The notes under the pieces: generated by a model
The model's database searches: none
What the model saw: the letters and a program-made list of their open reading frames with translations, nothing else
Told to the model about the DNA's origin: nothing
NCBI RefSeq assembly: GCF_000340215.1
Contig: NW_006921533.1
Span: 1,010,459 to 1,034,497 of the forward strand
DNA from: Pseudocercospora fijiensis CIRAD86
Lineage: Eukaryota; Ascomycota; Dothideomycetes; Mycosphaerellales; Mycosphaerellaceae
Direction: 5' to 3'
Length of the DNA stretch: 24,039 bases
Shown here: positions 10,501-21,200 of the stretch, in pieces
How positions within the stretch are numbered: the stretch's first letter is position 1
How the letters are laid out: each line of letters begins with the position of its first letter
Made by a program: the position numbers and the translations under genes

Positions 10501-12764
10501 CAGACTATATCGTTACGACGATAAGGTTAGCAGGCGACGCTAGCTTCGGTAAAGAACTATAGATCCTATAGGCCTATCGCCGTTTAGAGCCGCGTTTCTA
10601 GGAGGCCCTATTCGAACTAGACGAGGATACGACGACAAACGAATTCGTTATAGCCTACGAGAAGAAGTTCTATATACGGGAGTAGATAGCTACTAGAGGT
10701 AAGAATCGTCGCTAGCCTAACTATTAGGGAGTCGGTCGCGATAATCTGCTAAGGAGAGCCGACAGTGCTCGGAATTAGAAGGATAATCCTAGCCGAACCG
10801 GATCGTTAGGCGAGTATCGCGCCCGTTTTAGTGCTAACAAATAGTAGAATCGTCCTAATAACTGCTATTAGAATCGTCCTAATAACTACTACTAGAACAA
10901 TTAGTAACCTAACGTAAGCGGAAGCGAGCTATAGAAGAAGTTCTTCCCTTAGAGGGATTTAAAGCGCCTCGATAGGGCCGCTAATACGAAGCCGCGCTAG
11001 AATAATCGTTAATAAGCGCACTTCGGTAGCGAGGAAGCCCCGGAGTAGATTCCTTCTAAACGGGCCTATTATAGGGCCGAGGACGCTAACCTAGAATAGT
11101 TATAGGACCGGTCGTAGGACGCGGACGACTCCTAACCTATTAAGTAAGGTTACTTCGGCGACCTAGACGAAGATGTATATTATTCGGACCTATATTAGTC
11201 CGAGTATAGTGCCTACTTTAGCGGTATCGGCACTCCTCTCTCGCTCGCGGCGGAAGTCCCTTAAGAAATTAAGGTCCCCTCTAGTATTCGTCTATATCTT
11301 TCGTCCGCCTACTCCTATAAGATATATAGTTACAAATTCGCGTCGAGAAATCTCTTATACTATTACGTTCGTACCGGCTACTCGAAGAAATTAGCGCCGC
11401 CGCCGCCTATATAGCAAAGATTGCTAGACAACCCTATAGTCTACCGATCTGTAGCGCTACCGTTAGTATAGCGCGGCTACGCCTTTCGTAACTTTTAGTA
11501 TATAACGTTTCCCTACCGATTTTCGCCCTAGGGCGCTATAGAGTAGATTTGTTTAGATACCGGCTATACTATAACTCTCGCCGATAAAGCATTCGTACTT
11601 TAGTAGCGCCCCGATATCTAGATTCTCTATCTTCGTAAGCCGCTTAAAATTAGGGGTATCGTAGGAGCTTAGGCTATATCCGAGTATGTTTAGTTAGATT
11701 TTTATATACTATCGTAGCGTACGGACGGTACGGTAGCGCTCGCTTATATAGTCTGCGAGGTTTACCTAGTCCCGAGTCTAAAGGCTAAGGTCCTATAGGG
11801 AATAGACGCGGTCGCTATTAAAGGGATAAAGATTAACGTACTAGCGAGGAAGGTTATAGTAGCTAATTAGGGCAACGCTACCTTTAAGGTTAGCGTAAAG
11901 CGGAAAAAGGGTAAACCGGTCTTAAATCGCCCTATCTATATAGTAGGCGATGTTCTACTTCTACCTCGTTCGGTAACTATAGTCCTAGTTAATTTTGCCG
12001 GCGATCTGCTATAATAACGCGACTTCTTGCTAGAAGTAGGATTAGTGCTGCAACCGTATAGATCTACCTAGGGATTATCTGCTAGATCGCCGCCGTTAGT
12101 ATCGGTATATAACTAGTTAGTAGACTCGTTCTTCTCGTACGCGTAAGTCCGTAATAATTCTACCTCCGAAGCACTTCTAAAGGCCGGCTAGCGAATTAGT
12201 ACGCTGCTAGATTCTACCTTCGAAGGCGCTTTTTACGTAGACGCCGAGGATTATAGGCTAGCCGCGCTAAATCTAAACGCGCTAATAATAATAGCCGAGC
12301 TCGAGTAGAAGCACGACTTAGGTATAACTATCTATAGCGCGCCCGATCGGGCTAACGTAATCGCCGTAGTAGTAGAAAAATATCCTAAGCTCTTTACGGA
12401 TCGGCGTACGATTGTTAACATCCCCGAGTCTAAATATATACCGATTCCTATAACACTAGACTACCTTAACAAGCTCCCTCCGCTAAAGGTAATTAATTTA
12501 GGAAAGCGAGATCGGGAAGTAGTCGACAAGATATACGAAGATCTTTATAACTAGGGTAAAATAGAGTTTACTACCGAACTAATACCCTTCGGGTTCCCCG
12601 TCTTTATAGTTTAGAAGCGCGTATCCGATAGGAAGGGCGGCAACGTTAATAAGCCTAGGGCGGTAGTAGACATTCGCGCCCTAAACTATGTATCTATACT
12701 AGACAGCTACTAGATTCCGCTCTAAGCCGACCTGTTTAGCCTCCGTTACGGAAACTTTTTTACC
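7512..12764 (+). pseudogene. Ty3/gypsy gag-pol of family G2, RIP-degraded, truncated in reverse transcriptase
   Basis: A single frame from an ATG at 7512 (MSVSALQ-like) runs about 1750 codons with no frameshift between gag and pol, apart from RIP stops. Residues 1-590 are homologous, at least in their first 300, to the minus-strand copy at 1-850. Residues 597-775 form a Q/Y/N-rich repeat tract. Residues 857-1060 are a capsid-like part with RPRFDLARLGFFDP and KNEFV-like helices. No CCHC knuckle is visible. The aspartic protease has ICLDTGYT with DTG at 11556-11564. RT begins with FGFPVFIV and KPRAVVDIRALNYVSILDSY and stops just after a YGNFFT segment, before the catalytic YxDD. RNase H and integrase are absent. 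The 5' LTR is also missing or unrecognisable, since G1 coding sequence ends about 30 bp before the ATG. Confidence 0.85.
9303..9830 (+). repeat. In-frame tandem repeats in the G2 gag (Q/Y/N-rich tract)
   Basis: Units recur at 9385, 9484, 9580 and about 9655. The first two spacings are 99 and 96 bp, both multiples of three. In the gag frame each unit reads roughly NAS-TG-F-PD-RYY--YA-G-A, where dashes are mostly TAG/TAA and so most likely former Gln. The tract is followed by QAY-type triplets (9800-9830) and then a Tyr/Ser-rich stretch to about 10050 (SYYSYYSGKYG). Composition suggests a disordered, prion-like segment. An open frame in +1 across this region is a by-product of the repeat. Confidence 0.75.
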
Positions 12765-12857
12765 GATCGCGACGATCCTATCGACAGGATCGCTTAGGAT
12801 CCTTAGGATCCTTAGGATCGCACGTTAAAGATCTTGTCTAATAGGATCGTCGCGATC
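12765..12857. repeat. 93-bp imperfect hairpin at the G2 truncation point
   Basis: GATCGCGACGATCCTAT at 12765-12781 is repeated exactly in inverse at 12841-12857. Pairing continues imperfectly inward, and the loop carries three copies of a TTAGGATC-type motif. It lies exactly where RT homology stops. It could be a small MITE-like insertion or a breakpoint palindrome. Confidence 0.7.
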
Positions 12858-12895
12858 TAGAAATTCTAGCAAATCTGTTCGTAGTAAGAATTTTA
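12858..12895. other. Short unassigned spacer
   Basis: TA-rich sequence between the hairpin and the left inverted repeat. Nothing recognisable. Confidence 0.4.
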
Positions 12896-12944
12896 TTCTT
12901 TACCGTCCGACTCGTATATCGAGTCGGGCTCGAGTCGTCGTATA
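12896..12944. repeat. Left inverted repeat of the candidate transposon
   Basis: Its reverse complement (ATACGACGACTCGA, a CCGACT core, then ATACGAGTCGG and GTAA) aligns with 22754-22793 on the right (ATACGACTCGA, CCGACT, ATACGAGTCGG, GTAAG) with small indels. Each copy is itself partly palindromic, through CCGACTCG and CGAGTCGG. That makes some inverted similarity easier to get by chance. Confidence 0.5.
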
Positions 12945-12951
12945 TACTAGT

Positions 12952-13056
12952 ACTAGCATTTGAATTACATTTTCTATCGGATCTGTATATTATACGATTG
13001 TTGCTTCTACTAACATCTAACGTTTATACGTATACTCGGGTAACTACTAGCATTTG
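12952..13056. repeat. Subterminal direct repeat pair
   Basis: ACTAGCATTTG occurs at 12952-12962 and again at 13046-13056, just inside the left inverted repeat. Short subterminal repeats are common transposase-binding sites, but with two copies this is weak. Confidence 0.35.
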
Positions 13057-13447
13057 CATACGTCTACTACGTATACTAAGTTAGTACCGACTTAGCGACT
13101 AACTCGTATAGTGTTAATAGATTTCGTTATATTGTATAGGGTATCTATTTATTATAGTTAATAAGAATGTATTCTATTCGTCCTCTACGGCTATATTAAA
13201 GCGATATACCTCTACCTTCTTTCGTTTGTTTCCTTTCGACTTCTTCTTCTCTTTTACTATATATCTCCTAATTCTTCGATCCTACGTCTCCTCGTTAAAT
13301 GCTATCTCCTTAACTTTGCCGCCGTCCGCCTCTATATCCGCCTACTATATCTACTCCCCCTCTTCTAGCCCTAATATATCCCTAACGCGATTACTTACCG
13401 CCGCGAATAAAGTCTTGTCTGTTATATAAGACTAGTCGGAATACCTG

Positions 13448-13509
13448 CTGTTCTTATAGTAGTTAGCGCGTAATCCTTCCCTGTTGCTATTACTATAGTG
13501 TATCTATAC
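13448..13509 (-). other. Candidate 62-nt intron in the minus-strand ORF
   Basis: On the minus strand it starts GTATAG, has a CTAAC branch site about 14 nt before the end, and finishes AACAG. Removing it fuses the frame ending NRTEDN with the frame reading YSDWSYITDKTLF, in phase 2. Length and signals are typical of fungal introns. Confidence 0.6.
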
Positions 13510-14225
13510 CTTTAGTATTAATTGTCTTCGGTTCTATTATATTCTATTGTCTCGGTTACACTTGTGCCGTTGCCTCCCCGTACCGAAGTAAACGGATTAG
13601 TAGCCCCCGTCGGCTCCTAATCTGTCGCTTAGAAACTGCTCTATAGTATAGGCAGTCTAACATCGTTTTTCTTAGGTAGGGCCTCCGCCTCCGCTAACCT
13701 ATCTATCGCATTATCGCCGGCTTTAAGTTGTTTACTTAATTGTTGCCCGGTAGACGCTTTAGGACCTATCGATTATATTAGTAGGTAAGAGAAATACGGC
13801 GCTCGTAGACTACTCTTATAATAGCGCTCGATCGATCCGCCTTTATCGTCGGAATCTAAAACGACGTCGATTGCTATAAGTGCATCGATGTCGTTACGTA
13901 CGCTCTCGAAGTTATTTATTAATAATTTAGGGGTATCCTATACTCTACCTATATACCGTGCGTATATCTTCTACGCTTTCGACAACCGAAGGTTACAAGC
14001 AGCTTAATCTGTCGCATTCTACGTAGTTATCCGATCTAGGAACGGCTAGTATATTAACTTATAATCTAGGGCTAGCTAGATCGCTTTATCTCTAACTTTA
14101 GTTAAATGCGACTCTATCGACTATCCGGTTAGTATTCTACCGAGTACCGTAGCGGTAGACAATATTATAAAAGGGGTAACTTTGTAGTAGTACTGTTTAA
14201 TATATGTCTTCTAGCCTCGCCGATC

Positions 14226-14269
14226 CTGCCGGAGTAGTATACCCGCTAGATATTTGTATATAAGCTTAC
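14226..14269 (-). other. Candidate 44-nt intron in the minus-strand ORF
   Basis: It starts GTAAGC and ends GGCAG. Its removal restores frame between YMLRATL and DRRGWKTYIKQYYYKVTPF. No clear CTAAC branch site is visible, so an indel is an alternative explanation for the frame change. Confidence 0.4.
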
Positions 14270-14944
14270 TAAGGTAGCGCGTAGCATATATCGACCGTTA
14301 GCTATTATCTAGTAACTATACTATTTTAGAGAGGGTTTTACTAGTTTCTCGTCGTAGCACTCGAAGATTTAGTTGTCGAGCATCCTCTTAGCGTATACTA
14401 TCCTTTTTAGAGTATCGGTTATTACGATCGGTACTTAGTTTGTTAAGGTTAATCGGATATAGGTATTAATATAGCCTCGCTCCTTTCGTATAGCTTCTCG
14501 TAACTATTCTAACATTAGTCTCGATACTATTATATCGGGATCTCTACCGACTGCTTAGACTACGTCTCTCGACAGTATATAGCTACCCGGCTATAGCACT
14601 ATTGTACGTAAAGCTAGTAATCGATCGTAGTTTTTACTATATACCTCCTTAATTGTTTCGTCTACCTATACTAGGGTTTAGGTAGTAGGAAACATCGTCT
14701 TACATCCTCGGGCCCTAGTTAACGTAATAGCGAATAGTTTACGACGCGTCTCGTTATACAAGATTTGCTCCCTTGCTTCGAGTGAGCCCTTCTTTCGATT
14801 TAAACGTTCTTTACTAGAAGTCGTTAAGCCTTTGTCTCGCTTCTTACGTCGTTTTAATAGCTTTATATCGTCGCTCTAATCTGCCCTATCGTCGCCGTAC
14901 TTCCGTTTTAGCCTTGCCGGATCTTTGCTATTCTTGCCCTTATA

Positions 14945-14988
14945 CTAGTTACGTTAGTCCTCTGTTACCGTACTCTAGTATACGTTAC
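14945..14988 (-). other. Candidate 44-nt intron in the minus-strand ORF
   Basis: It starts GTAACG, has GACTAAC as branch site and ends CTAG. Removing it joins IRSKFIK to YKGKNSKDPARLKRKYG in phase 0, which fits a continuous protein well. Confidence 0.6.
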
Positions 14989-15498
14989 CTTTATAAATTT
15001 CGATCTAATGCTAGTCGCTATATATAAACGAGTATCCTCCCCGTTTTCTTCTTCGAATCTAGTATCCCTATCCGACTCTATTAAGTCAGATAACGACTTA
15101 GTTCTATATTTATCTTCTTCGTAGTTGCGACCTATCCTAAGTATACTACAACGAGTAGTAGTATTGTTGCGAATCTAACGTAGTATATATTAGACTATAC
15201 GCGTCTTCGTACTTGTTTACCCTACGAAAAGGGGGGCATTAAATTGCGGTTTCATCTTCTGCTCCTATATAGACTGCCCGAGTCGCTGTCTATAATCGCT
15301 TATTAGTCCTGTCGGATATGCCCCGCTAACGCTAAAGCATAATCGTAGCCTATAGACTATTCGCTATTTTCGTACCTTGTCGACGCTAGCCCGATTCGGT
15401 CGCGAGTCGGATTCGGGAACTATTAATCTAGCGCTATTATTAGTCTAGCGGTAATTATTGCAGTCTATGCCGACGGCATATAGCAACACTATCGACAT

Positions 15499-18030
15499 TG
15501 TACTAAAGCAATTGGCGTATTTAGACTATTTATTCCTCGCTCGGTCGCTACTACGGTATATATAGATATATGTTCTTTATCGGTAAATCAATCGGCGTTA
15601 GCTAATCCGCTAGGTCGAATATATACCTTTAAAGCCGCCTCGTAGCATTACGGGTTAGTTAGAACTATCTCTATCGGCGTGTTTAGCTAATTCGAGGTTA
15701 ATAATACCGTAGAGGCCCTATACTCGATAGATGCAATTCTAACTAGATTAGCTAGAGGCATACAATCTACCCTAGTACGACGACTACTAGTCGCAGCCGA
15801 TTTAGCCTTTCCTTAACTATCGCGCTACCCCGAGTCCGCTATCGCTATAGCGCGATTAGGGTACTTAAATATAGGCCGAGATTAAATAGATAAAGGAAGA
15901 GATCGCGGCGCTTAAGACTACTATACGTAATATGCTTACTATATATTAGTATATGTCTAAGATTAAAGCGTAGTGCTTATCGTAGTCGGGGCATCTTGCC
16001 TTCCGTTTAATAAATAGATTAGTGCCTATTACTATTAGAGTAGGACTTCTATATCGGACTTAGTAAAATTAATTATTTATCTTGCTTTTCTACGTTTATA
16101 TTTACGCTCGTTCTACCTCCTTAATTTGCCTATAGATTGCAAATCGCAGCTATAGGCCTCTACCTAATGTGTCGGATAGACTAGCCCTCTACTATCGCTC
16201 GTTATTAATTCGAACGTGTCTATATTAGTCGCTTATCTAATGCAAGGCGTCGACGCCGGCTTCGAAACTACAATCTACCCGTAGTATCTTAACTAATCGT
16301 TCGAGGTCTATATTATCGACTCCTACTAACGCGCGGCCTCTAACTATAGGCTAGCGATAATCGAGTTTATATAGTCGATATATAGGTTTTATCTTCCCGT
16401 TCTGCTCTTGTACTATAACTATACTCTGCTATATATTATTTAGTACGCGGTACGGCGGCACCGCTCTAGATCCTTCTAGTGTCGCTAGTCTAGTATCCGT
16501 AGATATAGCAATTTCCGCGCAATCGCTAGTATCGCCGACTCTACGCGTTGTTACGCGCACCGTTTTTCGTCTCGTCCGTCGGCAATAATTAGAACAAATC
16601 TTATATACTAGGCACCTAAACGCAGTCTGTCCCTCTACCGTATAGATCTGCTTTACTGCCTTAGGGAACTCTTCTTCGTATTTCTCGTCTATTAATACTA
16701 GGTCGCATAGGTAACCTTGCGTCCTTCGGCGTTCTAGTAATAATAGTAATCGGAACGTGCTACTAATCTAACTAGACTCCTAAATTGACCTCTCGACGCT
16801 AGCGTAAAATACGTAGTATATCGACGGCGATAGGCTAAGGCCGCGGGTAATACCGCCTATTAAATATTAATCGCGAGGTAGTTAAGTACGTAGCATTCTC
16901 GAAGGCGGTAGTTGTATATATAGCGTAGTAGAAAGTCGACGTTAGTTAGTAGTAGAAACTAGAACTACTCTAGTCGCGGGGTTTACTAATGCCGACTCGG
17001 GCCCTAATTCGGTATCGAATCGGGTACTAAGCCTACTAGGCAACTTCTATATCCTCTATTACTAACTTCGGCAGCGGGTTCGGCAAATTACGTTATCTAT
17101 TATCTCGCTTCTTAACCTTACGCCTAGTATATTGTGTTGCCGCGGATTTATATACAGTCGTTTATTCGGCCTCCTACTTAGACTACTACTCTAGTATACG
17201 ATCTATAGAATATTTCGATCGTTTTATGCCTTTGTTTGCTACTCGTTATAGCTAAATATATGCCTTTTCGCCGCCGATAGAGTTAGTAGCATCTATAGAA
17301 AACATGCTATCTTAATCGTTAGCTCGAACTATCTGTATGCCCTGCTCTCGGGTCCTAAGACTAACCGCCTTACTAGCCTATACCCTCGTACTATAGCGGG
17401 TCTAGTCTACCCGCTATCGTATAATAATTGTTAGTTACTATAAGGACATAGATCGGTTAATTTAGCTATATTGCGTAGCTTATAAGCACTCGCGTCTCGC
17501 GCCGGCGATCGTAGTCGCAACTCTACTATAGATAGGCTTATATTTACATTACTAACTTTCGATTACTTGTTACGTAGTACTATATTTACTGCGACTTGTT
17601 AGTCCTGTATCTAGAACCGTCTATCGTATAGGGGTTTACACTATAACGATTATCTACAGCCTTATTACTTCGGTTACTAGTTGCGTAACTAAACTATTAT
17701 ATACTTAAGCGCTAGATGCCTCACTTCGTCGATTTATTAGCTAGTTAGGCCCGACTCGCTAACCGACCTAGTTACGAGGTAGGCATTTAAGGTCGTTACC
17801 TTTCCTTATTACTGCCTTCTTTAATATTTACTATCAACTCGTACTAATATACCTATTCTATGTATATGTACCCCCTTACCCTCCCTATCGCACGTATAGT
17901 ATATTATTTCCTTCGCTAATGCCCTATTCTAACTCGTATATAGGCCGTACTATATAACTTAGCTATCGTGCTCGACTAGCGTTAAGCTAGTATATATAGA
18001 TACTCGTTGTATAACGCAACTCTAACGGCT
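15499..18030 (-). other. Weakly coding stretch upstream of the unknown ORF
   Basis: The same minus-strand frame as 14989-15498 can be read, through TAG/TAA only, up to about 18 kb, with plausible pieces near 16.0-16.7 kb (LIDEKYEEEFPKAVKQIYTV, GVDNIDLERLVKILRVD). Another minus frame near 15.3-15.8 kb also looks protein-like (DKEHISIYTVVATERGI) but contains two TGA codons. I cannot decide which is real or where the gene starts. It may be further exons of the unknown ORF, or a second gene. No RNA gene or repeat was seen here. Confidence 0.35.
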
Positions 18031-18032
18031 CG

Positions 18033-18094
18033 CGTTAGGGTCGGCGGGTATAAGCAGCTCTCCGCTCCTATTCTTACCTCCGCCGACCCTAACG
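18033..18094. repeat. 15-bp inverted repeat between the divergent genes
   Basis: CGTTAGGGTCGGCGG at 18033-18047 is repeated exactly in inverse at 18080-18094, around a 32-nt loop whose ends also pair partly (GTATAAG and CTTAC). The arms contain no CpA or TpG, so RIP could not have eroded them. It lies about 130 bp before the helicase start, in the intergenic or promoter region. It could be a regulatory palindrome or an internal element site. Confidence 0.75.
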
Positions 18095-18227
18095 TATAGC
18101 GAATTTTACTAACTCTATTAGTTTATCTGCTACTCTCGGATAGTATACGTCGTTGTCGATCTATAGTCCCTAACCTCTATTATATAAGTATTACTAATTA
18201 GTATAATCTGTTATATACTAATGCTAT

Positions 18228-21200
18228 ATACTAGTTACAAACTCGTCGCCTACTGCCTTTGCCGAGATAGTAGTCTCTACGAATATCGAGGACTAGCTAA
18301 AGGACAACGAGCTACTAATTAAAGCCTTAAATAGCGGCAAAGACGTCCCTAAACATATTATACTAAACCTATATAGCATCGACAAGCCTCTTCTTACGTT
18401 AGCAATAAAAAGGCTCCTTCCGTATCTAGAGAAACATTTTTTATTTAACTAGTTAAAGGGGAAGTAGAGTCGCTAGCCCGTTAAGGGGCATTATAAGGAG
18501 GAGAAAGCTATAGTATACGCTATTGCTAGCAACCTCAACTATCCTACTAAACCTAGACGTACGCTATTAATGCCCGAATAGTACTTTAAAGATCCTAAAT
18601 AGGCTCCGAAGTAGTACGTTAGGGGAATGCTTCCGTAGGACAATGCAAATAGTCCGAATAATGAAATTTAGAGGTCTATAGTCTACTTAGTATGCCGCCT
18701 TATATAGAAGGTTATAAGGGACAAGTTTACCCCGCCGGCCGGTAACAATACTAAAGAGGAAGACGTATCCGAGAGCGAGACTAATAGATCCCGACAAACT
18801 ACGCCCTCTATACCTAAGCGTAGAGCAAGTTCTACCTCTACTAGTAAGACTAGTAGAGCCGGTCGGATATTTAAGAGAATAACGCTAGGAGATTCGCACG
18901 GTAGTAAGGATACTAATCTAGTAATGTCCGACGCGCTACGCCCTATTAAGCCGGACCGGGCTAAGATTACGTTATAGTTTAGTATTGTCGACTAGCGGTT
19001 ACCTTTAACGGTAGACTACGACGTGTTTAGCCTAAATTAGTCTATCCTATAATCGAAGACTTCTAATAATATTAGTATAAAGGATTTGTTACGGCTCTAG
19101 CTCGTACGAGAGTTATTGCTATCGCCCGAATAGTAGAAGTACGAATTCTTCGTAGTAATCGATCTAGCTCGCGGCCCTAAAGGTCTTTCTAAATGCAAGA
19201 CTAATCCGATATTCTACTCCCTAGCTATAGAGATATACAATAGCTTAGATACTAGGATTTCTACTAGACTCGATTTCTTCGTCGGCAAAAATATAACGGA
19301 CTATGCTAGGATACCTTCTATATATCGTCGACCGTCCCTGCTTAAGGCTTCTAGAACTATCGACCTAGCTTAGTACGGTGCTTCTATAGCCGGTAATCCT
19401 GCCGAAATTAATGTCGGTTAGGGTCCGCAGTCGCCTACGAAATCGGCTATTAAGCAAGCTAAGGACGACCGACTCGCTCGTAAGGATCGCGCCGATCGCG
19501 AGCGCTATAAACAGCTTATTACGGATAAATTCCGGAGGATATATAAAGAGTAGGAGGCAGCTCGGCAGGCAGCCGCGCGAAAAGCTATAGCCGACGTCGC
19601 CGCGGATATAATAGCGATTTAGTAGGCTATCGACAAGGCAGTTAAGGAGGTACTCCGCGACAACGGTTATAATAGGAACACTGCTTTACTTCTAGTCGCC
19701 CTCGACGATTCGGTTCGAACAGCCGTCCGTTCTATATAGCCCGATACGATAGAGTATACGGTAAAGACCTATATTGCTTCTACTCTACCTAAGATATAGC
19801 ACGCTTCAAATAGACTAGTACTATCCCTAGCACAACCTCCGGCGTAGACAAATGCTAGTAACAATACTAAGGATAATAGAAAAATTAATCCGAGCAAAGC
19901 CGACAATGCTAATAGTAAGAAGGCCGGAGATATAATCGACTCGAAGCGAGATCGAATTCGCTAGAAATAGATCGAGTCGTTACCGAGTTAGATCGTATCG
20001 CTACTAGATCCGAATAAGCCTAAACTCGCCGTACGACTACCGGGCACGTAAGTAGAAGTCTAAGCCGACCCTCTACCGATCTAGACGTTAGTAGATTTTG
20101 TCGATTAGATCTCGTCGGCGATACCTAGCTAGTCGATAGATTTAGATATAGAAACCGACGTCGAGAAGCAGTTGTCTAGTAACGTATACTCCTATCTCGA
20201 CGCTAAGAACTTTAAGTTAATATGCGATTTTAGACTGCTCGATCCCTCTTAGACTTCGCCGCGTATAGGCGTTATTCCGCCTAATTAGAGATCGACTCGT
20301 CCGTTAAAGTCTTACTAATTCTATACAATTACCTAGACGCTTCTAGCTTCCGTTACTAGCGCGGACTTCTATATCGGCGGTATAGACGTAGGTATAAGCA
20401 AGACGGTATATGCGTTAGGGTACGTCGCTATAACCTTAATATAGTAGAGGGTATAGAGTAATAACGGGCTATTAACTGCTAACGCCTATCCCTTTCGGCT
20501 ATCTAATTCGTCGGTTAACCTAGGACTTCGGCTAAATAAGAAAATTGCGTTCGATCCGTAGGTATTAGCTAGCGGTGCAAAGCCGGTTATCCGCCCTAGC
20601 GTTTACGTTGTCTATATTCCGAAGCAGCTAGCCGAAAACTGGATATATAAGATCGACAACTTTATACTACCCGGAGCTATGTTCGTATATCTTATAAAAG
20701 ACTCTAGTAAGCTAACGAAAGATAAGAGACGTAATAGAGCTAGTCCGTAGAACTATAACTAGGTCGTATATATCGAGGACGTTCTTTATCTCGATTATGT
20801 AGCGCTCCCGACTCGGCTAGAACTAGAATAGGTGTTCGGTACAAAGGTTGTAGATAAGTAGTAGTTTAAAAAAGGCGTCCCGGTACGCTTATTGCTTAAA
20901 CACGAGGATATAGAAGTACCCCCTTGTTTATAGTACTATAAATAGATCGTCCTTACTACCTCGACTATAATATCTAACGTACTAGATTTTATAACGTACG
21001 AACGAGCTAAGAAATAGAAGTCCTAGATACGGTCGGAGAAATCTAATTCGAAACCGCTGCTACTTCGTATACTAGCTACGACTATTATCGTCGACGAGTT
21101 TTATATTAATAAGACATATAGCGCTAAAGAGTGGACTGCCGTCGCTAGTCTTATAGGCTATCCTTTCGTTCTCGGCCTAAGTAGCACCCCCTTTAGCAAA

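Larger units (their letters stand above)
13114..15498 (-). pseudogene. Unrecognised large ORF with three candidate introns, RIP-degraded
   Basis: Minus-strand frames join into one protein of about 740 codons when three introns are removed (14945-14988, 14226-14269, 13448-13509). The order is: an N-terminal part from a possible ATG at 15498-15496, an acidic patch (SLSDLIESDRDTRFEEENGE), a basic patch (LKRKYG, KLLKRRKKRDK), a helical middle with REQILYNETRRKL and VGRDPDIIVSRL, then DRRGWKTYIK, a stretch with ESVRNDIDALIAIDVVLDSD, and a Lys-rich tail (KEKKKSKGNKRKK). I do not recognise a family, and no catalytic motif stands out. Its place, divergent from a helicase between inverted repeats, would suit a transposase, but that is inference only. 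The N-terminus is unresolved, since the same frame stays readable upstream to beyond 17 kb. The TAA at 13116-13114 could be a former Gln codon. Confidence 0.5.

Noticed and set aside
11173..11394. 73-codon plus-strand open frame
   Set aside because: It overlaps the gag-protease linker of the G2 element in another frame.
13226..13429. 67-codon plus-strand open frame
   Set aside because: It is the complement of the Lys/Glu-rich tail of the minus-strand unknown ORF.
15260..15585. A zinc-finger-like CRQCC segment in an alternative minus frame
   Set aside because: There is only one CxxC pair, no partner His or Cys at a sensible distance, and the frame contains TGA codons that RIP does not explain.
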